In this document: one piece after another, positions 23,701-37,300 of the stretch
Layout: each line of letters starts with the position of its first letter
How positions within the stretch are numbered: the stretch's first letter is position 1
Source: Strigops habroptila
Taxonomy: Eukaryota; Chordata; Aves; Psittaciformes; Psittacidae
Length of the DNA: 64,000 bases
Direction of reading: 5' to 3'
Assembly (NCBI RefSeq): GCF_004027225.2
Contig: NC_044289.2
Span: 3,709,761-3,773,760 of the forward strand
Made by a program: the position numbers and the translations under genes
The notes under the pieces: model-generated
Database searches by the model: none
Seen by the model: the letters and a program-made list of their open reading frames with translations, nothing else
What the model was told of the DNA's origin: nothing

Positions 23701-25654
23701 GAAGTAATAATAAACGTGGAATAACTTTGCTTGCAGTCTTATAATTTCACCTCAAGTTCTTGCAAATATGTAATTTGCGAAGTACTGTCTTTGTAAAATC
23801 AGTGTCTCAACATTTTAATGCATTGAAATGGCTCCTCTGAGACCTCACCTGCATCCTTTTCAGATTCTTCCACACGCTTCTCTCAGCAGAAAATACAATT
23901 AGGAAAAAGCTGTGAGTTTGAAAAGGTGTTGCAATAACATAAAAAAGGACCTCGGGAAGGTTTTGGAAGCTTGATAGTAATCAAACGTACCACAGAAAAG
24001 AAAATCAATGTTGCTATCTTTATATATCAACATAAACATTTTTATTTCATTACACCAACGAGAAGGACAAAGTGTAATGAATCAAGAGGACTTTCAGGAG
24101 TGGAATGAAGACAAAAAGGCCCAGCTTGTCAATGTTCCTGTCTCATGAAGGATAACCCTGTCTCTCCAAAAGACTGTAAATCTTTCACTCTAAGAGCCTT
24201 CACAGCCCACAGCAGGAAGAAGATCAGACCTCCAGCAACAACTCATGGCCAAATTACTTCCACTTCAGTGGCTCTCTAATGGGGAATATTGATTGGGATT
24301 TCTTTAGTGAGGTGGAACGGGGTTATAGGTGTGCAGAACTCTGGCACCTGTGTGCTCCTTGTTGCCGGAGGTGGGATCCAGCCTGTCCTTTGGGAGATCC
24401 TGTGGGATGGGAGGCTGCTCTGCTAGCCCTGGGGTACCAGGAAAGTACCCCCAGGTCTGTGGAGGTCTCAGGGGACCCAGCAAGGCCTCCAGTCCAGTCC
24501 TTTCAACACTTCTTGCATGCAGCTATGTGGACAACAAGGGCTCAGGCCAAGCTCAGGAGCTCCTGAGAGCTCAACCTGACTTGGCAGTGCCATGGGACAG
24601 GTTCATGTCAGCGTGGGACTCAGCACAGCATGTCTCAGTGATGCTCTGAGTAAAGTAGCTGCAATTCTGAACACGCACCCCCCCACCCACCCGCTTCTCT
24701 AAGGTACCCCTAGAATTTAGACACCCCTCCAAGGTATCCCTAGAATACCTGTAAACACAATTTGAAAGCTTTTCCAAATAGATACAATGCAAACTTCACC
24801 TAAACGATGAACATATTCATAAAGGTATGTTCCCAATTGATATGGGGGTTTTGGGCAATCCTACAGAGTCCTGTTCTTAGTCCTTAGCTGTGGATATAGG
24901 GGAATTCATGGTACACAGCTCCACCAGCCTCTGGGAAGCAAGTTCTTCCTCATACCAGAACAAAAGTAAGTAAGGGTATTTGTGTGGCAGCCAGGATTTC
25001 TTGAACTGGAAGTAGACCTGACTACTTGTTATTCAATATTCCATACCTATTACATATCTGCATTGGTGATTTGCTAATCCTTCATTTACAAAGATTTGGT
25101 AGGTGGGAACACCACTTTGAGACTGAAATGACCTCCCCACCACAGATAACTTTTTGCAAATAAAGCAAAATGTTCCCAAATACTCTATATTGGCTGAATG
25201 TCCTTCACATAAGTCAACAAACATGAGAAAGCAGTGAATACATTTGCAGAAAATGGGTTTGGATCATGGACGGAGGGACTAAATCACTGAATAATGTATT
25301 AATTCTACCAGCTCTAATATGAATGAGGAAAGAGAGATTTAGATACATGAGCAGGTCAGGCATCAGAAATTGTAGTTTGTGCAGAGTTTGGACCAAAGAA
25401 TGTAGAATCCACTCCATTTCAATTTAAAATAATCTTATTAATTTATATTTTAAATTGCATGGAATCATACCAAAGTTCTTGGAGCCATTGCAGAATAAAA
25501 CCTCTCTCCTTGACAGCACAGGCTTTGGAGTGTCTTCCACATAACTTGGGGGGGATGGTTGGTATGCTGGGGGTCAGGGCTGCTATCTACAGGGACCTTG
25601 AGAGGCTGCAGAAATGGGGCTGCTGATGGGCAAGTAAAGCATGAATCAACCCCG
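20797..25654. other. Gene desert, non-coding, nothing recognised
   Basis: No coding gene was supported. Two imperfect copies of an AAGGTAYCCCTAGAAT unit lie at about 24701-24747 beside a C-rich tract. A 12-bp perfect inverted repeat is at 25420-25457 and is listed separately. Confidence 0.45.
25420..25457. repeat. AT-rich perfect inverted repeat, 12-bp arms
   Basis: CAATTTAAAATA at 25420-25431 is the exact reverse complement of TATTTTAAATTG at 25446-25457, with a 14-base loop. It could form a hairpin or act as a cruciform-prone site. No function is evident. Confidence 0.7.
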
Positions 25655-25659
25655 TGCTC

Positions 25660-25955
25660 CTGCAGAAGCTGCATTAGCAGGAGTGCAGCCAGCATGGCAA
25701 CACAGGGGATCCTTGCCCTTTATCTGCACTGGTGAGACCCCATCAGCAGTGCTGGGCTGTTCTGGCTCCCAGTGCAAGACCAGTGAGTCCAGCAGAAGCC
25801 ACCAACATAGGACAAGGGGGAATGACTTTAAACTGAGACTGAGATGAGATTTCAGGCAGATGTTCTTCCCTGTGAGGGTGCTGAGGCGCTGGCACAGGGT
25901 GCCCAGAGAAGCTGTGGCTGCCCCATCCCTGACAGTGTTCCAGTCCAGGCAAAAG
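25660..25955 (+). mobile_element. CR1 LINE fragment with an internal deletion
   Basis: The sense strand carries GGGGATCCTTGCCCTTTATC and CACTGGTGAGACC (3' part of the reverse transcriptase region), then jumps to ATAGGACAAGGGGGAATGAC, TTCCCTGTGAGGGTGCTGAG and CCAGAGAAGCTGTGGCTGCC. About 150 bp of the usual CR1 sequence between these blocks is missing, and the terminal 3' repeats are absent. Confidence 0.82.
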
Positions 25956-28900
25956 ACTGTGACTAAGTTCTTGAATACTCTCATTGAGGCTTTGGCCATT
26001 CCATGAAAGCTGCAGCAGTTTGTCATGTGAAATCACACATGTCTGCAGGGCATACCATGAATCCCTTCCTCGGAGTTGCACTGGGGGAATATTCCTGACA
26101 GCTCCCAGGAGCACAAGTGTTTATGAAAACATGCCAATTGCAGATGACTAAACAGCCCTTTTCCCTGTGATATATGGGAAATCTGTTTTGTCAGTGTGTT
26201 AAGGGAATCATTTTCACAGCCCAAAGTGTTTTTATCTTGGTGCTTTTCCACACAAGCCATTCCACAGGCAACCTTTCGGGTACCTGATGACTGGGTGACT
26301 TTCCTCCACTCCCTTTAGGCTGCTCCCTCCTGCCCACCTCATCCCCAGTGACCAAGGTATTTGTTATTCTTTACCCTCGGGCTCTGTAAGCATCACAGCC
26401 CTTCGCACTCTGTGTTAGCTGGGCTGGAGGTTTCTCCTCCACGGTTGCCTGGAGCAAAGCAGGAGGGTCTCTCTGGACGGGACCTGTGTTGGCTGTAAGT
26501 GACAGGTTGGGAACTGCTGCTGGAGCTTTTGCTTTACATTTGCATCAACAATAGCTCCGAGGCTTTCAAACCACTGGCATCATGCACGGCTCCTCCATCA
26601 GTATTATGGGAGCTTCAGAAAACTCCAAGTTCTGATAATACTGGCACTTATCTTGCTGGATCTCCCTCTTTTGAAATAAACATGACATCCCTTTTGCTCC
26701 TCCAGGCTGGAAACTTTCTTTTCTCTCTGAGCAGCTTCTTGCTTTCACTCCTGGTCTCAGGAGGCTTTGGGAATAAAGAGTCCAACAAATTAGATTGGTT
26801 TCATCTAGTGGCTGAGCCTGCAGCTGGGATATTGGAGTTTTGTATGCTGCAATTTAATTTCATTCTCATCCTGTAAGCCGTGCAATCTTTTCCCAGTTTT
26901 CATCCCTGAGAGCACTGTCTGGATGCTTTCCTCTTCTCTGACACTGTTAACTTCTCTAGATCTGAAGGGGTAGGAAAATTCAAATAAGGTTGCCTGCTTT
27001 GGGCTCTTTGTAGCCCAACAGCTTGCCTTGGTTTTCTCTCGGGAGGGTTTGCAAGAGTCTTGTGAGTCAGTGCTGAGGTTTTGTGAAACCTCAGCTTCTT
27101 CTTTATAGCAAATTAACAGATGTAGCACCAGCGGGAAGGGATTTCCTGCCTCCAGAACAAACATCTTTTGACTCCATTGACCCTGGATGAAGGGGGTCCA
27201 AACTGCGCAGAGGTGACACTTCCTCCTCCTCCAAACCACTCTCACACCCCAGTTAAGAGCAGATGGAGGCTGAGCATGCCCAGCAGTAAATCCGGCCAGA
27301 ACCCCCTTCCAGCACCATTTTAATTATCTCAAATGTAAGTCCTGACATATAAATAATTCAGAATACATTTGTTTCTTTTTAAAGCCAGGTTTCTGAAGGC
27401 ATTGACATGTACACAGAGTGCACCCCATAGCTCCAGCACTGTGTTTTGTAGCCATAAATGCAGAAGCTTGGACAAATGCTGTCTGAGAGTCTGGATTGAA
27501 GCTAGGATTTTACCAGCCCAGCAGGGTCAGCCCCATCTCACCCCGTGGATGTTGGTCCAGCCACTTCTTCCAGCCTCCCTTGAAGGAGACACTGCATTTG
27601 CACCAGACAATCTACTCCAGTCCTCTATTACCTACAAAATGGTTTTTAGAAGTTCCTAATGAGTAAGTAGAATATTTCATACTTCATTTTCAATGCACCA
27701 TTTCCTAGCTTCCACGTACATGGAAAACAACCAGCCTCTCTCTTTGAAACAGCCTTTTCCATCCTGCCCTTTCTCCATCTCCTATATTTTATGCTGAATG
27801 GTCCCAGTTTGTTCATTCCTCTTACAGGTCCTATTACTCAAACTGCTGAATAACATGGAAGTGTTAGGAATGTATTTAGCAGCCTTGGATCTGCAGACAA
27901 TGAAACTTGTGTAAAACAGATCTTTGCCTTCGTAGTACCACTACAAAGTTAGTGAGCTTCAGAAAAAATTATGTCAAATACGTGCAACAGCTATTAGCTG
28001 CACAGCCTAAACCTGGCTGCCTTTCTACAGCTATAACCTGTGAACTTTATCCCACTACAGTCTGACTAGAGAGAAAGGTTTCAGAGATTGAGTTATTCTG
28101 ATTCTGAATTTCATGAGCACAAAAATGTTGTGCATTGCAAAATATGCTAAAGGATCCACCCATAACTAGTTTTGCACTGCAGAGCTATGTGCAGAAATAG
28201 AGAATGATGCACAAGCTCTTCACAGGATTAAGAGTCAGTCCAGGCGAAAACCATGGAGCCGCAGGCTTGGTTTCTGTTCAAGTATCTTGCAGAGGATCTA
28301 CTAATGAGGGACTCTTCTTGTGCTTGCTGAGGTCCTTTGCTGAAGAGCTGAGTAACCAGAGAGCTAGGATGGACCCTGGATACAAATGGAAGTCTTGAAA
28401 TATCCTAGAAATAATCAGCTTGAAGATCATTTAATCCTAGAGACAAATACATGTAGCTCAGCCCAAATGCCTTGCTCAGGAGCAAATTGTAAACAATATC
28501 TTTTTAGAGTTAAAAATTATTCTAATTTAATGATATCTGTTCAGTCAATGTTTGGAAGTAAATCAGTGTGTGAGTAGTAAAATAATAATGTACTTTAAAT
28601 TATTAGTAAACAAATCAGTCTGGTAGGCAATGAATGCATGATACATTATTCATCCCTATTATCCAAAACACTTCACTAGCTCTCAGAGTCTGGTGATAAA
28701 GTATTCAGAATACAGTATCCACCATCCCAGAAAACAGTCTCTAATGTGATATAGAAGTTAAAAGAGAAGTGAAGTATATTCCCCCAAAGCAACATATTTG
28801 AGTAATCCTGGAGTGAATCCATCTCATGCTTCTTTCCAAAGCTGGGTTTATCATTTTAACTAAAACATCCTGAATGACACATGTTCCCTGCTTGGCTCCT

Positions 28901-29832
28901 TTACCAACCCGTGAATTCCTCCCAAGGCATCCCAGTAATGCACCGGTGGATGCGGTGCCAGCCCAGCTTCCACTTCCCCCTATCTCACTGGGAATAGCCA
29001 AGTCAGACCTCACCCCACCAGCCAGGGCTGTGTCCAGACTTTTCAGAAGGAAAAAGCCATGTGAGGCCAAGGGAGGCTGCAAGAAGACCTTCCCTCAGCA
29101 GGTTTTGTCCTCCTTCCTGTTACCACATCGTCCATGTTGGGATTGGCAGGGATGGGAGCAGGAGGAAGAGGGAGCAGGCAGGCAAGGAAGGGGTTTGTTG
29201 CCCATTAGTGTGTTTTGAAGCCTCAGGATGTTCTGACCTCCATGTTGGAGGGAGGACATGGGCCTGGTCATGGCTGATTTCCTGGCAGGCCGTCTGTGGA
29301 GGATGTCAGGCAGTTCTGAGCAGAAGAAGATAAATTGGTCTGGATGAGATCCTGTCCCCCTCACATCCCCCATCATCCAGCAGCTATTTCTCTGCAGTGA
29401 CCCTGGGGCAAGCATTTCTTTTTCAAACCCTGCAGGTCCAGTCTGAAGGAGGTGATCACCACAATGATTTATTGCTCTTCTCCTGCAGCCTGTTTTATAG
29501 CAGGATGTGAAAAGGTGTCAACTTCTGATGGTGATTTCATCTGCCCCGTGCTGTAGACGGCTTTGTTTCCCAGAAAGGAAGCCACAGCCCCCAGAAATAG
29601 CAATGCTGGTCAGAAACCTTCATTGCAAATGAAGTCCAGTGTCAGAGGGGATCTCAGCACATCTTCATGAAAAGGGAGACAGGACTCCTGGGGCAGTGCA
29701 GTAGATAAGGACAGCAGTGACTGGTACAGACTGTCTCAGTTTTGGGGTGAGCACACTGATTACACCACTGCAGCCCCATTCTGCCAGTGCAGTAACTGTG
29801 TTTTACTTCCAGTCTTTAGCTAATCTTCCAGT

Positions 29833-29861
29833 CTTCCACAGCTAATCTTTGGAGAATCAAA
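29833..29861 (+). repeat. Dispersed 29-bp repeat, copy 1
   Basis: This copy begins CTTCCACAGCTAATCTTTGG and matches 27 of 29 bases with the segment at 30973-31001. The 26 bp immediately upstream carry a partial tandem copy (CTTCCAGTCTTTAGCTAAT). Confidence 0.6.
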
Positions 29862-30972
29862 GTTTAATAGCCCAGCCAAGTGCCTTCCTTTAGAAGCACA
29901 TTGTGGGTGATATTCTGGAATGCTGTTTTTTATAAAATACCTGGTTTTGGTAAAATTAATTGGTTTCATACTGAAGAGGGCAGAAACTAAACAACACAGC
30001 CACCTTTGATGCTGAGAAGTTAACCCAGCGTGATCTTTGCTCCATCAGTGAGAGCATCAGGGGTTTTTCCATTTGGATCTCCCTCAGGCTCTTCCCATAG
30101 AGAAGGAGGCTGGTGGGACTTCAGGAGTAGATCAGTCCTTCCCCACAGCTGGGCTGCTGCTGTGTTGCCCATTCTTAACCTGCTGTAAAGGTTTGTCAAC
30201 CGGTTTAGGTCTCCCAGGAGCTAAGCAGGCTTAATGGGAAAACATGGGTGATGGAAGCACAGGGGGATTCTTGCCTTCAGAGGATACACAACACAGTGTG
30301 ATAATTCATGATGCATGAACCTGCCTGGCTCTTCCCCCAAACCAGGACATCCTGAAAGCTTCAAAACACACATATTTCTCTCATGCTGTGCCACCAACAA
30401 CGCACAAACCCCACAGGACCCATACGCCCCTCCCCTGCCATGTCTCACCTCCTCCAGGCACCCAGGAATGAGGTTGGCGTGTGGCTGTGGGTGCTACTGT
30501 CCTCTTAGGTTTGTGGTGAGGAGGAAAGTAGTGAACACCAAATGGAAGAACAGTGGCCACATTCCTGTGGCATCTCAGGAAAGAAAAGTGCTGGGTTTAA
30601 GGAGATGGATGAGTGGCTGAGTTGCCACTTCAGATTCTCTGCAAATGCATCCTGCTGCCTGTCAGTGTTGGGACTGTAAGATCCAGGGAGTCTGTACTTG
30701 CCAAGAAACAGCAGGGTATCCAACTTAGAGATCATCTGAAATAGCACTTGATGTAAAGCACCCTCAGAAATAAGACATTCTTGCCATGTACACTCTTCAG
30801 TAGAGACATTAGACTCCAAGTACATTAAAATATATGATTACTGATCTCTGTTATACCATTTATCTTCATGAGTTTAGGAATAGAGGCAGAAGTCATAACT
30901 GGATATAGACGTCACAAAGAATTAGTCATCAAATATTTTATCTGCACAATGAACAGAGAATGTATTTTTCAT

Positions 30973-31001
30973 CTTCCATAGCTAATCTTCGGAGAATCAA
31001 A
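30973..31001 (+). repeat. Dispersed 29-bp repeat, copy 2
   Basis: This copy begins CTTCCATAGCTAATCTTCGG and is in the same orientation as the copy at 29833, about 1.14 kb away, with two mismatches. The family is unknown to me. Confidence 0.6.
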
Positions 31002-34000
31002 TAATTTTCCATAGTGACTGTGATGCTTTGGTCCTGAAAACATGAGGCCAGTTGCTCTCTCTAGGAAATGAAATGTATGTGCAGCGTCTTGCCTCTCCTG
31101 CTTGTGCAAGGGTCTGACTGCGAAGATGGACTACTGCACGGCCAGTGATCTGGGCAACCATGTACTCTGGGTACCTATGCAAGGTGTCCCAAACATAATC
31201 AGGCCATGCCAGTGGTGAGTGGGATTGAGATGGAGCAAAGCAAGGACTCCAGGTCCTGGCCTTTGCTTGACAAGCTTTCCTAGAAGAGGAGTTCCCCTCC
31301 AGCAGCCACAGTTCTTTCACTCCCACTGGGATACTCAACCTTCTCCTCCATAAAACTCTTCAGAAAGAATGCAAAAGAAAAGGTATGTATAAACATCGTC
31401 AGGAGACTATGAGGATACAAAAGCATCTTCAGCAAAATAGAGTTAATATCCTGATAAGGAATTGAGAAGAGAACACAAACATTAACTGGTCACATGGAAA
31501 AACACAGGAGCAGCTTACAAAACCCCTAACACCTCAACCCTTGGGAGCTGGAAAATTGCTTGACAACCCATATGGCCTTTGACAACCCAAGTGTAAAAGG
31601 AGTACTTAGAGATGGGAAAATCACAGCAGAAAAACACAGGGCTTGTTTTGTGTCTGTGCCCACCAAGGCTTAGGGTGGTCTGTACCTCAGAGCCTCTCTT
31701 TACAGAACACTTGTCATGATTTGATGCATTGCTAAAGGAGGTTACAGCAAAAGATAACAAGATGAACAGCAGCAGGTTGCTGGGGCCAGATGGTATCATC
31801 CACATGCTCTCAAGATAAGAATGAAGTACTGGACCTGTTCACTGTAGGGTGCAATCCTCTGCTCTAGACTGTCTCAATACCAGAGTGAAAAGTGACAGAT
31901 ACAATGCTATCTAAAAATAGGATTGGAAAGGTCCATAGAGTGACACGTGGTAGTTTTCCATCTGCAGCAGACAACATGGTGGAAGCTATTCCAAAGGCTG
32001 TAATGAGTAGACACATGGTTAACTGTGGCCTGTTAGGACTGACTGTTTCTGAGAAAATACATGCCTCAAAAACCTACAAAGGACTCTAAAATCCTGATTG
32101 ATGTGTAGAAGACGAACAAGGAACAAATTGCACTGACTTTTCAGGGGTAATACCTCCTGCCATCTGATGAAACCTGTAGGTGACAGGCTCAAGCCCAAGT
32201 GAAGGCAGCTCCTCTTGCCTCAGCGTGCAGATAAGCTGAGGAAACCCTTGCTACAGAAGCAACAGATGCAGCAAGTTTACCTTGGTTCAAAAATCAAGGA
32301 AATGCATGGAAAGAAGAATCCATGGAGGGCTGTTAAGTATAAAAACACTACCTCTAGAAGCTGCAGATCTCTGGAGGGTTGAAAAATACATCCAGGAAAT
32401 ACCTACATTTGCTGTTCTCATACTATCTATCTCTTCAATGTCTGGCACTGGTTGCTGTCAGACCAAGGATAGTGGAGTGCATGAACCTTAGGTCTAAAAC
32501 ACCTGGACTGCTCTTACACAAATCCAGAGCACTGCCTGCCATCCCAGTGTCCATCTGGTCCTCTGAGGAGCTAGCTGCCTGGGCTTACACTCCTCTTAAC
32601 CTGAGGCAGGTGTTTGGAATGGTGTTGGGAGGAAGAGGAAAAGGTCAGAGAGCTAAAGCTGGGCTTTGGTACTGCTTTTCCTCCTCCCAGCGCTTGAGGA
32701 CTTGCTCGTCATAGTGCAACTTCCACTTCCAGGTAAAGAAAGTGAGGGGGGGGAAAGAAAGCAGGAGGACACAGAGGCAGCCCATAGCATGGAGAAGGTC
32801 AGTGGGGCCATGTGTCCTACCAACACCTTCCAGAAGCTGATGACTGCCCTGGGACTTGCTGTGGGGACATGATCAAGTGGGCTGTGTCCCCAGGAATACC
32901 AATCAGCAGGATGGCAGCACGCTCGCAAAGGCAAACTCAACATCAACTTAATAGCTCACTGTCTTCTTCCTCCAAGGCTTGCTGTAATACCTGACGTGAT
33001 TTACCTCTAATGAGTTCATTCCAACCTATATGCTCTAAGTCTCAGGTAAATGAAAGAGCTTATGCTTGGAAAGGTTAGGAAGAAAGAATTTCTGCCCTTG
33101 CTCAATTTATGATATTGTGGGTCTATAATACTTTTTCCCCACTTGTATTAGATTTCAGGTGGATTTCTCAAACAAGAACAACAAAGAAAGGCAAGCTCCT
33201 TTTATAGCATCTGACGGCTACAAAAATGCATTATTAAATTCAAGAGCAAGGGTATAATAAAGGTGAAAACTTAAGTAAAAGTCTTGACACAAAGCTCACT
33301 GGAGCCTGGAGCACTGCACTGACGTGAGAGCTGGGCAGCAGATGGCTGTGCAGGAACCCTGTGTGCTGCCCAAATGCTGCTGGCTGGTGGCTTTGTCATG
33401 GCTCTCAGCCTCTGCTGCAGTGCTGTTCAGTGCCTGCCTGTTCTCATGCTGTGGGCCAGGCTCAGCAGCGGGTATGAGAGGAATGGGTGCTGGCCAGGGC
33501 TTGGAGGAGTCCCTTTGGGAGAGAGAAAGGACAGCTGGAGGCAAAAGAGAGTGGAGAGTGCTCCCGGGCTGGGTTCTGTGGTTTGTTGGCAGGGTTTGCG
33601 GCTTGTTTGCACACTTGTCTATATTACCATCCATTTATCACATGGAAAATCAGCTAGAATATGCTGCTCTGCTGACATTGCTGGCTCATGCAGGGCATCG
33701 CTAGGTGCCTCACAGCTGTGAGCAGGTAAATGCAGTGGACAGCTTTCCAAGTGAATGATTTTTCATCAGAAATCATGACATGGCAGGAGCAATGTTTTCC
33801 ATCCTCCACCCAGGAGTTTGGCCTGAGGAGGGTTGGGCCATGCTCCATTTCTGAATGGAGATTTAAAACCTCATCCTAAGCAGATCTTCATTTGTTTTAT
33901 GGAGGGAAGAGCCATGACCCTGCTCAACCACGGCAGGGATCAGGCAGGTGGGATGGGGCTGATCTGGCCTCTCCCAAGGGGATAGAGTCCAGCATCTTGC

Positions 34001-34365
34001 TAGGGATGTATAGACGACACTTTGTAAGCATTTTCACTCATAGAGCTTCCATATGTGTCTGCTATTGGCTTAAGAAGAGACATACGATCCCTTAGGAGCT
34101 CTGAGAAGCTGCTCCTGCAAAACTGGTGGAGTGGGAGTCCCTGGAGCAAAGGGGAACCAAAGAATCCCTCCTCTGATACTAGGCAGCTCATGCACTCATC
34201 GCTTGGATGGGAGAGACCAGCTGGAATGTGGTTGGGAGTCCTGGGGATGAGAGGACAGTGTTATCACGAGTTTTCTTTCTCACCTCTTCTATAGCTACAG
34301 CAGTCTCTAATTAGGCTCTCTGAACACTTTTTTGTGGATAAAATTGACCTTTAAAATAGAGAACT

Positions 34366-34390
34366 GAGATATCCAAGGGGCGGATATCTC
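34366..34390. repeat. Inverted repeat with GAGATATCC / GGATATCTC arms
   Basis: Nine-base perfect arms (34366-34374 and 34382-34390) are separated by seven bases. This may be a chance palindrome or a small hairpin. Confidence 0.55.
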
Positions 34391-37300
34391 CAGGACTGGG
34401 CAGGTGAATGTTAAATCTGAGACATCTAATTTTCTTATGCTACAGCTTAAAACCTCCAATCATTTGCATGATTTACTTCTTTGCCCTTCTAGGCTTCTTC
34501 CTGTACCTGACAGAAGCATTGTGAGAATGTTGCAGTGACGGAGGCCAGACAGGATCTTGCAGTTCATGTCTCCACATCTGCAGATGGCTATGCCCCAGAT
34601 GGGCTCTGAGATCTGGTGTCTGGCTGCTGGGTGCCCTTCCACTGTCATCTGCCTCCCTGAGCATCAGATTCCCTGTGAAATGAGGATAGAGATGTTGGCT
34701 TTTCCTGGTAAATGCCGATGTGACAACCTCAGTTACATAAGAAAAGTGAAGCTCATGCAATTTGCAACCCCATGACTCCAGGACCTGAGGCTTTTATGAG
34801 TACATTGCCAGGACTCATTGATATGGGTGAGAAAATTAACCAGGGGGAGGAATGTGGGCTGCTCCACTGTCTCATCAGCACTTCCATTCACTCCTATGGA
34901 CAAATTCCTTCTCTTCACCACAGTAAGAAAAATCAACAGGAAATAAGTAAATGGCAGAGTCTCATCCTGCACAAGCACCCCAGTGACCACGGCTGTTCAC
35001 CATGGGTAGGTGGAGACAGGTCCCACAGACAGAGCTCATTGATGTGTACGGCATGTGTACATTGAGTGCAGGGCAGAGCCAGGCGCATCTCTAAATCCCA
35101 GGCATTGGTCACAGAGTGAGAGCCTCCAGCAAACTGCAATCGGTTCATGCCACATTCTGCAGTAAATCATCACCTTTTTAATAGAGCTGCTGCGGGAACA
35201 GGGATGGAGACATAAAAGGGAAAAAAGCTGTGTTGCATTTTGCTGTAATGAAAGGCTGCTAATTATTGATGTCCAATGTACACTCCTGTTTATGTTACTA
35301 TTTTGTTACACAGCTCCTAAATTAAGTTGGCTCTAAAACAAACCCTCCTACAGCAGCCCTGCATGGCCTCCTTGGGTGGCTGCATCTCAGTGGCTGCTTT
35401 ATCACGTCTCCTGTTCCCCACATGCAGGCACTGTTGATTAGCATGTAATTATATAACCCATGTTTGTTCTGAGCACAAGGAGGATGTTCAATGGGAAAAC
35501 CTCTTGGAAGGAGCTATTCAAAAGAGCCTTGAATGAGACTGTGGAATTGGTCCCTCAAAAGGGGACCTGATTCTGTTGATTTGTGGTGCCTATGATGGTT
35601 CCTGACATGACGGAGGGATGGGGTCTTTCCATCTTCCCCCCTCTTTGAGCCTGGTGTTGGTGTTCCCAGTACCTCAGGATGGCTGCTTCACCTGCACATG
35701 GTAGCTAACGCACTGGCCATGACAGGGCTACTGCTGGGGTTATGCAAGGAGGGATCCAAACTCTTTGTCCATCCCTGTCTGTCCTGGCTGACTCTGGAGC
35801 TTTCTCTGTCTAGTGGTTCTGCATGTGTGCCCTCTTCCAGACCATGGATGCATGGGCAGCAGTTGTGCCCTGACCCTTTGGGAGCTGATTCTTACTGCTG
35901 CGCCCTAACAGATAGGGCTTTGGGCAAAACGTGGTATAACTTAAGCAATGTAAGACTTGCAATGCAGGACTTGGCTTGCCAATGCGTGCTCTTGAGCAGC
36001 GTTATCAAAGCACAAGTTAGTGGTAATACTGCAGTGGAGAAATGCTGCATTAAAGCAGAAAATATCCAACGTGCATTGCAAATGAAGAGGTTTTTCATTT
36101 GTGTTCTAAAAGAGGAAAAATATTGCCAAGCCTAGTTAATAACACAGGAAAGCTCTTGTGGCTATCAGGGATCTTCAGCTCTAATCCCCTCTGATAACAG
36201 TAAATTGAACCAGCTCCTCTGCTGAGGTTTTTTTGTAGCTGTATCATACCCATATAATAAGAGAAATGGACACTGCCTTTCCTATTTACCATTTCTTCAT
36301 TTAAATAAGTTTTTAAACTGCACTTTTCTTCCTTCAGAGACATCTGATTTACTGCATCTTAAACTGAAACCACTCCCGCAACAGTACCTTTTTCTATCAA
36401 GGTTTGTAAACGGGCTGCTCCTGTTGAACTGCTGTTATTCAAGTTATTAATTTGTCATTTTGCACAGAATATGATCATAGAAAGAAATGAGAAAAGGGGT
36501 CTATGTACCTGCAGGCAAAGCAGGATGGATTTAATTAGAGCCAAGAAGGCTGCAGGTTTCATTTTGTGTATGCGGTTGTCGGTTTTCTTTTCCTCAGCCC
36601 AGCATTTTAAAAGCTTACCCAGCGATCTGCATAAATTACTATGCACATTTTTTAGTTAGATTCTTAGGCCTAATTTGATTAATGATAATGACTTTGACAG
36701 GGTCACAGCAAATGTGGTGGAAGGGAACAAGATGTATCAGCTCTGGTGCTGTTCTCTCTAGAGCGAGTGCAAACGCTGGGAGCTGGCATTTAACACTGGT
36801 TTGAAGATATTTTCCTTGCTTTTGGGGTGGAGGCAGAAGGGAAAATCTGGTGTTCGTGGAAGCCTTTGCATTGGATGTGATGTTTGTTTCCTGGTGCCTG
36901 TTTGTTTCCATCTATGCTGTTCAAATCCCAGAAAGGCCACAGGATCTCCATCCATGGAGGTTTTTGAGGACTCAGCTTGGTAAGTCATGGTTGACCTGGT
37001 CTAGCATTGGTGCTAGTCGTACTTTGAGGAGAATTTTGAGCCAGAGACCTCCAGAGACCCCCTGCAGCCAGTGTTGTGTGGTTCCTCTGGTTCTGCAGAA
37101 AGCCAGAACCAGTTTCCTCTGCCTGGAAAAGCCTCTGTAGAAGGGACTTGGTTTGGGTGAAAGAAGAAGAAGGCAAGATTATGATCCCCCTTCCCCCACC
37201 TCCATGAATTAAAAATAAGGAATTTTTCAGTAAGAAAAGCCTCATTCTTATTAATGCTGCACAGAGGCGAGTGATTTTGCATCTAGTTTTAGGAGAGCAA

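Noticed and set aside
24676..24750. C-rich tract followed by two AAGGTAYCC units, considered as telomere-like or CRISPR-like
   Set aside because: There are only two imperfect units, with no regular spacing and no telomeric hexamer.
31740..32100. Possible decayed LINE reverse transcriptase (a GPDG-like peptide near 31780)
   Set aside because: Only a handful of residues match and the neighbouring sequence does not continue the pattern.
33296..33721. Three overlapping frames of 112-126 codons, one with a hydrophobic start
   Set aside because: Competing frames on both strands over the same GC-rich interval point to chance. No signal-peptide gene could be supported.
35698..36135. 145-codon + strand frame with a Cys-rich look
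   Set aside because: Cysteines are irregular and no family fits; the sequence otherwise looks like unique non-coding DNA.
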